Positions 7,731-14,111 of a stretch of DNA of 24,195 nucleotides are shown piece after piece; the stretch's first letter is position 1, and each line of letters opens with the position of its first letter. Where the stretch lies: the NCBI GenBank assembly GCA_947593275.1, contig CANQDN010000003.1, forward strand, positions 1-24,195, given 5' to 3'. The stretch is from an uncultured Bacilli bacterium. GTDB taxonomy: Bacteria > Bacillota_I > Bacilli_A > RF39 > UBA660. The translations under genes were made by a program, and so were the position numbers. The notes beneath the pieces were generated by a model. It was not told where the DNA came from. It ran no database searches and saw only the letters and a program-made list of their open reading frames with translations.

Positions 7731-7759
7731 TTTACAAATCGTACAATTGTTGCTATAAT
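7731..7759 (+). promoter_or_regulatory. sigma-A promoter of the radical SAM-DUF4130-GroEL operon
   Basis: -35 TTTACA (7731-7736), 17-bp spacer, -10 TATAAT (7754-7759) with extended TGC before it. The expected transcription start, near 7766, rules out the GTG at 7768 as a normal start and supports ATG 7777. No CIRCE-like inverted repeat is seen around it. Confidence 0.82.
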
Positions 7760-7776
7760 GATTATAGGTGATATCT

Positions 7777-8988
7777 ATGGAACTAAAAGAAAAACTAATA
7801 ATACTCGCTGATTGTGCCAAGTATGATGCCTCCTGTTCTTCAAGTGGTAGCACGCGCTCTAATAATAAAGGTTTAGGTAATGCCGCTTATTCTGGAATAT
7901 GCCATTCTTTTTCCAGTGATGGTAGGTGCATTTCTTTACTTAAAATCTTAATGACTAATTGTTGCATTTTTGATTGTAAATATTGCTTAAATAGAAAAAG
8001 TAATAATATTAAAAGAGCGACCTTTACTCCCGAAGAAATATGCTCCCTTACTCTTAATTTTTATCGTCGCAATTATATTGAAGGCCTATTTTTAAGCTCC
8101 GGTATCATTAAAAATCCCGATTACACCATGAACTTACTAATTGAAACTATTTCACTACTTCGTCATAAATATCATTTTAATGGTTATATCCACGCTAAAG
8201 CTATACCCGGAGCCAGTGTTTCATTATTAAAAAAACTAGGTTCACTCGTTGACCGCTTAAGTGCCAATATTGAACTTCCGACAGCAAGTGGCCTAAAACT
8301 TCTCGCTCCAAATAAAAATAGTAACGAAATAACCAACATAATGAGCTATGTTAAAAATAATCAAAGCCGAAACTTTACTCCCGCAGGTCAAAGTACCCAA
8401 ATGATTATTGGTGCAACTAATGAAACTGACTTAGATATCATGCAAAAAAGCCATTCCCTCTATCAAAACTATAAATTAAAAAGAGTATTTTATTCAGCCT
8501 ATATTCCTGTTAATACCGATAAATACTTACCATCGATTACTATTCCTCCCTTAAAAAGAGAACACCGTCTTTATGAAGCCGATTGGCTCCTTCGTTATTA
8601 TGGCTTTAAAGTTTCCGACATTTTAGACGAATCCAACCCCAATTTTAATCTTCTTGTTGATCCAAAAGCCGACTTTGCTCTTCGCCACCTAAATGAATTT
8701 CCCAAAGAAATAAATGAAGCCTCTTACTTCGATTTATTAAAAGTCCCCGGTATAGGTGTAACCTCCGCCAAAAGAATTATCTCTTCCCGTCGTTATTTTA
8801 CTATCACTTTTAATGATTTAAAAAAGATGGGTATTGTTTTAAAAAGAGCTAAATATTTTATTACTTGTAACCATCGCTATTTTATTGATAAATCACTCTT
8901 TAAAAAAGAATTCTTAGAAAGTAACTTAATATTAGAAAATAAATCTTTAACCTCACCAAAGGTAAACCAATTAAGTCTGTTCGAATGA
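7777..8988 (+). CDS. radical SAM protein of the DNA modification/repair type linked to DUF4130
   Basis: 403 residues from ATG 7777. AGGTG at 7766-7770 gives correct spacing; the in-frame GTG at 7768 lies within it. Cys63, Cys67 and Cys70 (CIFDCKYC) form the CxxxCxxC site for the 4Fe-4S cluster that cleaves S-adenosylmethionine. The N-terminus has the family-typical LADCAKYDASC start and an SFSSDGRCISLLK stretch. The C-terminus carries a helix-hairpin-helix, LLKVPGIGVTSAKRI (about 319-340), a DNA-binding element. This layout fits the family I know as putative DNA modification/repair radical SAM (TIGR03916-like), which is found beside a DUF4130/uracil-DNA-glycosylase-related partner. That partner follows here with a 4-nt ATGA overlap. 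The substrate is unknown. Confidence 0.88.
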   Translation: MELKEKLIILADCAKYDASCSSSGSTRSNNKGLGNAAYSGICHSFSSDGRCISLLKILMTNCCIFDCKYCLNRKSNNIKRATFTPEEICSLTLNFYRRNYIEGLFLSSGIIKNPDYTMNLLIETISLLRHKYHFNGYIHAKAIPGASVSLLKKLGSLVDRLSANIELPTASGLKLLAPNKNSNEITNIMSYVKNNQSRNFTPAGQSTQMIIGATNETDLDIMQKSHSLYQNYKLKRVFYSAYIPVNTDKYLPSITIPPLKREHRLYEADWLLRYYGFKVSDILDESNPNFNLLVDPKADFALRHLNEFPKEINEASYFDLLKVPGIGVTSAKRIISSRRYFTITFNDLKKMGIVLKRAKYFITCNHRYFIDKSLFKKEFLESNLILENKSLTSPKVNQLSLFE

Positions 8989-9734
8989 ATAATAATAATA
9001 TATATATCTATAATGATACGTTTTTAAAGTTGCTTTCTTTAATTAATTTTCTAATAAAAAACCATATCAAACCCTTAAATATCAAAAGCAAAACTTATAA
9101 AGGGAATCTATTCGATAATATTATTAATCTAAATATTAAAGAAGATCCCAAACTTCTATCTAACATCAAAACCAATTTAGGTAATAATATTTTAAAAATA
9201 ATGTATTATGTTTATTTATCAAGTGAAGAATATAAAGAATTATATATCTACTATTTTTATCTAAATAGTCTAAAATATGGCCCTAAAGTTATTTATAAAA
9301 GAAATTTAAAATGTGTTAATTTATCTTTAAAAATTTCTAAATATGTCAGTAATGAAGCCCATAAACTAAAAGGCTTTGTAAGATTTCAAGAATTAGATAA
9401 TCATTTCCTTTATAGTGTTATTACACCCACCAATAATGTTATTTCCCTTCTTGCAAGCCACTTTAAAAAAAGACTCCCCAACGAAAATTGGCTAATACAT
9501 GATAAAAAAAGGGGCATATTATGTTTATCCACTAAAAATAAACTTTATTTTATAAATGATGAAGAGCTTAAACTAAATGTTAAAGAAAAAGAAACTGCTG
9601 ATTTTTATACTGACCTTTGGTGTACTTTTTATAAAACAATTGCAATTAAAGCCCGAAAAAATGAACGCTGTAGAGCCAACTTTATGCCTAAAAAATATTG
9701 GCAAAATATTATAGAAATGAGTATGAACAAATGA
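8985..9734 (+). CDS. DUF4130 probable DNA metabolism protein, radical SAM partner
   Basis: 249 residues. ATG 8985 overlaps the radical SAM stop (ATGA), so translation is probably coupled. The C-terminal half matches what I recall of DUF4130: FVRFQELDNHFLYSVITP, then NNVISLLASHFKKRLPNENW, IHDKKRGILCL, and the closing RKNERCRANFMPKKYW. The N-terminal 130 residues are Lys/Asn/Ile/Tyr-rich and less conserved. In some relatives this domain is fused to a uracil-DNA glycosylase; here it stands alone, which is the usual partner form of the radical SAM protein. I infer a shared, still uncharacterised nucleic-acid repair or modification reaction in the cytoplasm. It overlaps the next gene by another ATGA. 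Confidence 0.85.
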   Translation: MNNNNIYIYNDTFLKLLSLINFLIKNHIKPLNIKSKTYKGNLFDNIINLNIKEDPKLLSNIKTNLGNNILKIMYYVYLSSEEYKELYIYYFYLNSLKYGPKVIYKRNLKCVNLSLKISKYVSNEAHKLKGFVRFQELDNHFLYSVITPTNNVISLLASHFKKRLPNENWLIHDKKRGILCLSTKNKLYFINDEELKLNVKEKETADFYTDLWCTFYKTIAIKARKNERCRANFMPKKYWQNIIEMSMNK

Positions 9735-11227
9735 AAAAAGTTATAAATAATGAATTATTAGAAACTAAAATGCTAGAAGCTATCACTTTACTATGTGATA
9801 CTGTAAAAGTTACACTCGGCCCTAAAGGGAGAAACGTAATAATCGACCATTCTGATTTTAGCCCCTTTATTACTAATGATGGTGTAACTATTGCCAGTAA
9901 TATTTCTAGTGATGATCCGATTATCAATACAATTTTAGAATTAGCAAAAGAATCATCCATCAAAACAAACGAAGTAGTGGGAGACGGCACAACCACCACT
10001 TTAGTCCTATTAGAAAGTCTTTTTAAAAGAGGTTTACAAATAATAAAGGAAGGCTATAACCCTTTAATATTAAAAGAAGAATTAGATATTGAAGTTAATA
10101 ACCTAATAAAAGAAATAAAGAAAAAAAGCTCTAAACCTAAATTAAAAGACATCGAAAATATTACAACAGTCGCAGGTAATAGTAAAGAAATCGGAAAAAT
10201 TATAAAAACTGCTTACAAAAAAGTTAAAGAAAACATTTTTATAAAAGAAAGCGAAAACGAACTAACCACTCTAAATTATTTAGAAGGCTACTTTTTCGAA
10301 ACTATCCTTGCATCTTCCTATTTCCTAAAAAAGAATGAAACTATTACCTATTCAAATGCCAATATCTTTATTACTTTAAATACTCTAGAATATCTCGAAA
10401 GTATAAGCCCCATCATCAATAATGCTTATCAAACTAAAACTCCTTTAATAATAATTGCCAAAGATTATAGTTCTCTTTTTATAAATGAAATAGTAAGTAT
10501 GTATTTAGATAATAACATTAATATAATCTTACTAAAATCTCCCGGTTATGGTGAAGAAGAATTAACAATTCTAGAAGATCTTTCCATTATTACTAATGGA
10601 GTCATTACTAATTCTTTTGAAAACATAAATCTAAATGTTTTAGGTCAAATAAAAAATATTACCATTAATAGTGAAACAACCAATATTTCTTTTACTCCTA
10701 ATAAAAAAATCGAAGAATATCTAAAAACAATCCAAAAAGAAAACAATAAAAGAATTGCCATGCTAACTAAAGGTTTAGTCGAAATAAATGTCGGCTCACC
10801 CACAACCACTGAAAGAAGAGAAAAGAAAATGCGCTTTGATGATGCCCTATGTGCCCTAAAAAGTGCTAAAGAGGGTATTTTACCCGGAAGTGGCTTAACT
10901 TTATTTGAACTAAGTAATAAACTAAACTCTAATACTAAAGCTGCAACTATATTAAAAGAAGCCTTAAAAGAACCAATGTATCAAATATTAGAAAATGCTG
11001 CTTTAGATAAAGAAACCATAACCAATAAAATCATCCAAGAAAACTATAGAGTCTTATATAATATAACTAAAAATACTTATGAAAGCATAAAAGTAACAAG
11101 CGTTACCGATACTACAAATGTCATCATAACAGCCCTAAAAAACGCGAGTTCCATCGCTAGTATGCTTCTTACTACTAATAATTTAATCATAAATGAATTT
11201 AAAGAAGAAACCTATCCTGAACTATAA
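9731..11227 (+). CDS. groEL: divergent GroEL (Hsp60 group I chaperonin)
   Basis: 498 residues from ATG 9731, which overlaps the preceding stop (ATGA). Homology begins at once (LLEAITLLCDTVKVTLGPKGRNVIID-like region). Upstream in-frame codons from TTG 9698 only extend into the DUF4130 gene. ATPase residues are present: TLGPKG with G30, ITNDG with D50, GDGTTT (84-89), the Asp of RFDDAL (equivalent to E. coli D398), and the Asp of DTTNV (equivalent to D495). The apical domain is recognisable (PLIIIAKD, KSPGYGEEEL). Oddities: about 40-50 residues shorter than usual, a contracted segment before KGLVEI, a one-residue deletion in the ALCALKSAKEG helix, and no Gly-Gly-Met tail. No groES is adjacent and no CIRCE operator is seen. 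It is co-transcribed with the radical SAM pair. ATP-driven folding is likely but unproven. Confidence 0.9.
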   Translation: MKKVINNELLETKMLEAITLLCDTVKVTLGPKGRNVIIDHSDFSPFITNDGVTIASNISSDDPIINTILELAKESSIKTNEVVGDGTTTTLVLLESLFKRGLQIIKEGYNPLILKEELDIEVNNLIKEIKKKSSKPKLKDIENITTVAGNSKEIGKIIKTAYKKVKENIFIKESENELTTLNYLEGYFFETILASSYFLKKNETITYSNANIFITLNTLEYLESISPIINNAYQTKTPLIIIAKDYSSLFINEIVSMYLDNNINIILLKSPGYGEEELTILEDLSIITNGVITNSFENINLNVLGQIKNITINSETTNISFTPNKKIEEYLKTIQKENNKRIAMLTKGLVEINVGSPTTTERREKKMRFDDALCALKSAKEGILPGSGLTLFELSNKLNSNTKAATILKEALKEPMYQILENAALDKETITNKIIQENYRVLYNITKNTYESIKVTSVTDTTNVIITALKNASSIASMLLTTNNLIINEFKEETYPEL

Positions 11228-11249
11228 AAAAAGAACTTAACTTAAGTCC
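11226..11249 (-). terminator. rho-independent terminator of the CDF transporter gene, overlapping its stop
   Basis: Read on the minus strand: GGACTTA, loop AGT, TAAGTTC (7 bp including one G-U), then seven T. The stop codon lies in the stem and loop. It fills the 14-nt gap between convergent stops. The + strand transcript lacks a T-tract here, so groEL shows no clear terminator. Confidence 0.7.
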
Positions 11250-12081
11250 CTTGCGTAATATCAAAATCAATAAACTTAATTCCTAAATTCTTACTTTTAA
11301 TTTGTTTTTTAATATTATATTCAGCTTTTATAAGACTAGGAATTGTATAATCTTTATTAATGCTTATATTAAGAATCAAATGATAATAAGATCCATGTTT
11401 TATTAAAGTTGAACTTTTATAATTAATCTTTTTATAATGGGAAAAAATTCTCGCAATTTGATCATTAATTTTATTATCATTTGAACTCTCCCCAATAAGA
11501 GCAATCGCATTCTGATAAATAATTTTAAAAGCTTGTCCCAAAATCATAATACCTATAATAATACTTCCAATCTTATCAGCGTCTTTAAAAAATTGCCCAA
11601 TAACTACTATAACTAAAATCATTCCTGATGATAAAACATCTATAAAAGATTCTTTACTTGAATTAATAAGCATACTACTATTAATCTTTTTACCAACCAT
11701 AAGTAACAAATTAGAACTATAAATCTTTAACCCCATCACTACTAACGCGACAAGAATAACTAAAAAACTAGGCGTCTCATAATACATATTAAAACTCATC
11801 ACAATAACTACAATACCCACTAAAAGAATCACAAAACCCATAATCATCTGAATTATATATTCAAAGTTTCCATAACCCAGTGGATATCTTTTATTTGCCC
11901 GTTTTTTCCCAATTTTAGCGCCCGCAATGGCCAGTATATCAGTTATAAAATCACTAACAGTATAAAATCCATCAGCTATCAAAGTTCCAAACCCTAATAT
12001 AACTCCTCCAATAATCTTAATTAAAGCTACAATCATATTAATAAAAGCACTAAATATCAAAGCTCTTTGTTCTGTTTTCAT
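11242..12081 (-). CDS. cation diffusion facilitator (CDF) family transporter
   Basis: 279 residues; ATG at 12081-12079 with AGGGAT upstream. About six membrane helices and a C-terminal cytoplasmic ferredoxin-like domain from about residue 205 (IARIFSHYKKINYKSST and following). Family signatures: TLIADGFYTVSDFITD in helix 2, KRYPLGYGNFEYI in the loop before helix 3, and SSKESFIDVLSS in helix 5. CDF proteins export divalent metals such as Zn, Mn or Co by proton antiport. By my alignment with ZitB and YiiP, the transport site reads Y40/D44 and E144/D148, where Zn transporters have H or D/D and H/D, so the metal is uncertain. It has its own putative -10, since a terminator separates it from the upstream repressor gene. 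Confidence 0.88.
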   Translation of the reverse strand: MKTEQRALIFSAFINMIVALIKIIGGVILGFGTLIADGFYTVSDFITDILAIAGAKIGKKRANKRYPLGYGNFEYIIQMIMGFVILLVGIVVIVMSFNMYYETPSFLVILVALVVMGLKIYSSNLLLMVGKKINSSMLINSSKESFIDVLSSGMILVIVVIGQFFKDADKIGSIIIGIMILGQAFKIIYQNAIALIGESSNDNKINDQIARIFSHYKKINYKSSTLIKHGSYYHLILNISINKDYTIPSLIKAEYNIKKQIKSKNLGIKFIDFDITQGT

Positions 12082-12098
12082 TTTATCCCTCTAGTCTA

Positions 12099-12104
12099 AT
12101 TATA
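12099..12104 (-). promoter_or_regulatory. possible -10 element for the CDF gene
   Basis: TATAAT on the minus strand, about 18 nt before the start codon. No convincing -35 is visible, so the assignment rests on the -10 and on the terminator upstream. Confidence 0.4.
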
Positions 12105-12153
12105 ATAATATCATAAATTTAATTTTTATAACATACCTAAAAGATAAAATACC

Positions 12154-12176
12154 ATAAAAAAAAGACCCCGAGTCTT
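12154..12176 (-). terminator. rho-independent terminator after the HTH repressor gene
   Basis: On the minus strand AAGACT pairs with GGTCTT around CGG (one T-G wobble), followed by eight T. It lies 6 nt after the stop of the HTH gene. Confidence 0.75.
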
Positions 12177-12181
12177 AAATA

Positions 12182-12502
12182 TCAATTTTTAAAATCAATC
12201 ATCGCTTGTACATAACTATCAACTTTAATTTTTTCCATACTATTTAACTTTCGATAATTATTAATTAAAGCATTTTCACTCTCTGTTAATTTAAAATCAT
12301 TAGGATTTGGATTATCAGTTAAATCCAATAAATAATCAGTTGAAGTATTTAAAATTTTTGCCATTTTTACAATAACAGATAATTTAGGATTAATTTTCCC
12401 ACTTATATACTGGCTTATAGCTTCCTGTGATACTTCCAACTCAACCGCTAAAGATGTTAAGGACTTATTCCTTGCAATTGCTAACTTTTTTAAATTTTTC
12501 AC
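12182..12502 (-). CDS. Cro/CI-type (XRE) helix-turn-helix transcriptional regulator
   Basis: 106 residues from a GTG start (complement of 12500-12502), chosen because AGGAGG lies about 5 nt upstream. Residues 5-58 form an XRE helix-turn-helix: LAIARNKSLTSLAVELEVSQ, then AISQYISGKINPKLSVIVKM and LNTSTDYLL, a classic N-terminal repressor fold. The C-terminal 40 residues are helical (LTESENALINNYRKLNSMEK) and may dimerise. No protease or ligand domain. It is divergent from the surface-protein gene at 12629; a 9-bp inverted repeat at 12530-12553 overlaps the likely repressor -10 and is a good operator candidate. I infer autoregulation and possibly control of the divergent gene. A chromosomal or prophage-remnant origin cannot be told apart; no other phage genes are near. 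Confidence 0.85.
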   Translation of the reverse strand: MKNLKKLAIARNKSLTSLAVELEVSQEAISQYISGKINPKLSVIVKMAKILNTSTDYLLDLTDNPNPNDFKLTESENALINNYRKLNSMEKIKVDSYVQAMIDFKN

Positions 12503-12522
12503 TATTTCCTCCTATATTTCCA

Positions 12523-12529
12523 CCCCCCC
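12523..12529. repeat. seven-C (G7 on minus) homopolymer in the repressor leader
   Basis: Seven consecutive C in an otherwise AT-rich intergenic region, between the predicted repressor promoter and its ribosome site. It is a possible slippage site. Confidence 0.6.
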
Positions 12530-12553
12530 AATTTATTCTTTTCTGAATAAATT
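12530..12553. promoter_or_regulatory. candidate repressor operator (9-bp inverted repeat)
   Basis: AATTTATTC (12530-12538), six-base spacer TTTTCT, GAATAAATT (12545-12553), perfectly symmetric. The right arm overlaps the minus-strand TATAAT (complement of 12551-12556) that probably drives the HTH gene. Binding by that HTH protein is inference. An AT-rich background makes weak palindromes common, but 9+9 perfect bases in a divergent promoter region is notable. Confidence 0.5.
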
Positions 12554-12556
12554 ATA
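12551..12556 (-). promoter_or_regulatory. putative -10 of the HTH regulator gene
   Basis: TATAAT on the minus strand, about 48 nt from the GTG start, leaving a leader that contains the seven-G run. No good -35 match is seen. Confidence 0.4.
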
Positions 12557-12565
12557 TAATTAATA

Positions 12566-12594
12566 CTTTTATTTTGCTTGAAGTATGATATAAT
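12566..12594 (+). promoter_or_regulatory. extended -10 promoter for the surface DUF6273-like gene
   Basis: TGA followed by TATAAT (12589-12594); the -35 position (12566-12571, CTTTTA) is poor. The extended -10 probably compensates. Confidence 0.6.
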
Positions 12595-12618
12595 ATATTT
12601 GAAGTAATAATTATAATT

Positions 12619-12623
12619 GGAGG
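12619..12623 (+). promoter_or_regulatory. ribosome binding site fixing the start at 12629
   Basis: GGAGG 5 nt before ATG 12629. The in-frame TTG at 12617 overlaps this site and cannot use it. Confidence 0.85.
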
Positions 12624-12628
12624 CAAAA

Positions 12629-14005
12629 ATGAAAAAATATTTAAAATATCTATGTTTTGTATTAATAGGATTTACTATAACATTAAGTATTATGTATATC
12701 AATAATAAAAATAATAAGCTAAATAAAGTTAAAACTAACAACCAAATGGCGGTATTTATAGAAGAAGATGGAAAGTATAAAGTAAGTAAAACCATACCAA
12801 CAAGTGGTTATGAGTTTAATGAAGAAAGAAGTTTTTGTAACAACGGAGCAACACCTACATGGAATAGTGTATCAAATAGTTTAAAATTAAGCAATCTTAC
12901 AAAAGATAAAACAAGTTGTATGTTGTATTTTGATATAACTGGATCAAAAAAAGTTTTAGCGAATTTAAAAAGAGAAGAAAACAAGGAAACAGTAGATTTT
13001 AGTAATATAGATGAAACAGAACACTTAGATAGTACTGGCCAAACTCAGATGTTTAAAGCCGAAGATGACTTTGGAGAAAGTTATTACTTTAGAGGAAAGG
13101 TTAAAGATAATTGGGTGAAGTTTGGCACGGATGAAAAAAATCAACCAATATGGTGGAGGATTATTCGAGTTAATGGAGATGGCTCTATAAGACTTATTTA
13201 TGCTGGAACTGGAACAGATGCAAAAAATTTAACAACAGATGGATATGTAGGAAATTCAAGTAGTCAGATAGGTACATCTTATTGGGCAGTCGATTTAAAT
13301 ACATACAAAGATAATATGTATTTTGGCTATGAATGGTCTTCAGGTAAAATGCATGGCAAAGGCACAAAAAGCAAGGCTTTGCAAAACCTAAATACGTGGT
13401 TTAAAACGAATCTTAAAGATGAATTTGCCGATGGTGAAGGTCAAATAGATATAGAATCAATATTTTGCAATGATCGAAGTGGAAATAATAATGAAAAATA
13501 TGAAGAAACATATAATGATGTAGGAGGAATAGGAACAACAATCACTTACTATGGAGCGTATAAAAGATTATATAATAAAGAAAATCCAACCTTTAAGTGC
13601 AGTACTAATTATTCAAATCCTAATAATTTAAATGGAGTAACAAATAAAGAAGCCGATAGTTTTACATATGTAGGAGCAAGTACAGGAACAAAAAGTTTAA
13701 CATATCCAGTAGGCTTAATTACAGCCGATGAAGTAGTATATGCTGGTGGTTTATACAGTTCAGCAAATTCAGCTTTTTACTTATATACAGGTGATAGTTG
13801 TTGGACAATGTCTCCGTTTAACTTTGATGGAACTTATCCACGAGTATGTATTTTAAATAGTAATGGTTCCGTTAATAGAGCAATAGTATATGGTGACCTT
13901 AATCTTCGTCCTGTAATAAACCTAAAATCCACAACAGAATTTAAAACCAACCCTGATAGTGAAGATTTACCCGGAACTATTAACAATCCTTATATAGTCG
14001 AATAG
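12629..14005 (+). CDS. membrane-anchored extracellular DUF6273-like protein
   Basis: 458 residues from ATG 12629. An N-terminal hydrophobic segment (YLCFVLIGFTITLSIMYI) is a signal anchor with no lipobox. A small domain follows (about 35-100) with two cysteines, in SFCNNGATPTW and TSCMLYFD. Then comes a DUF6273-like domain in the normal order: WWRIIRVNGDGSIRLIY, LNTWFKTNL, LITADEVVYAGG, CWTMSPFNFDG, and NLRPVINLKS near the end. The fold is, as I recall, related to C-type-lectin/formylglycine-enzyme-like domains used for ligand binding, so a surface binding role is plausible but unproven. No sortase motif, and the tail ends shortly after the domain. Monocistronic: own promoter and a terminator overlapping the stop. 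Divergent repressor next door may control it. Confidence 0.8.
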   Translation: MKKYLKYLCFVLIGFTITLSIMYINNKNNKLNKVKTNNQMAVFIEEDGKYKVSKTIPTSGYEFNEERSFCNNGATPTWNSVSNSLKLSNLTKDKTSCMLYFDITGSKKVLANLKREENKETVDFSNIDETEHLDSTGQTQMFKAEDDFGESYYFRGKVKDNWVKFGTDEKNQPIWWRIIRVNGDGSIRLIYAGTGTDAKNLTTDGYVGNSSSQIGTSYWAVDLNTYKDNMYFGYEWSSGKMHGKGTKSKALQNLNTWFKTNLKDEFADGEGQIDIESIFCNDRSGNNNEKYEETYNDVGGIGTTITYYGAYKRLYNKENPTFKCSTNYSNPNNLNGVTNKEADSFTYVGASTGTKSLTYPVGLITADEVVYAGGLYSSANSAFYLYTGDSCWTMSPFNFDGTYPRVCILNSNGSVNRAIVYGDLNLRPVINLKSTTEFKTNPDSEDLPGTINNPYIVE

Positions 14006-14038
14006 TTGTTAAAATTTACTTAACAACTCTTTTATTTT
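14004..14038 (+). terminator. rho-independent terminator after the surface protein gene
   Basis: AGTTGTTAA (14004-14012) pairs with TTAACAACT (14020-14028) around a seven-base loop; the T-rich tail CTTTTATTTT follows. The stem begins within the TAG stop. Confidence 0.88.
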
Positions 14039-14058
14039 ATAATATCTAAAACTTTTTC

Positions 14059-14087
14059 TTGTTCATTACCCAACTTTATAATATAAT
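14059..14087 (+). promoter_or_regulatory. sigma-A promoter of cysS
   Basis: -35 TTGTTC (14059-14064), 17-bp spacer, -10 TATAAT (14082-14087). A second TATAAT (14077-14082) overlaps it. No T-box leader is possible: the leader is about 20 nt. Confidence 0.7.
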
Positions 14088-14111
14088 ATAAATAGAAAAA
14101 GGTGATATTGC

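Noticed and set aside
9698..9730. GroEL starting at TTG 9698
   Set aside because: The added residues do not resemble a chaperonin N-terminus and lie inside the DUF4130 gene. ATG 9731 forms an ATGA overlap and begins at the homologous position.
12502..12795. Minus-strand frame abutting the HTH gene
   Set aside because: It overlaps the signal-anchor coding part of the surface protein and the divergent promoters; the low-complexity product reflects reverse-read membrane codons.
12629..14005. Surface DUF6273-like protein as the variable target of a diversity-generating retroelement
   Set aside because: C-type-lectin-like targets fit, but there is no reverse transcriptase, no accessory gene and no template repeat in the window.
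14040..14111. T-box or other riboswitch leader before cysS
   Set aside because: The -10 at 14082-14087 leaves only about 20 nt of leader, too short for such a structure.
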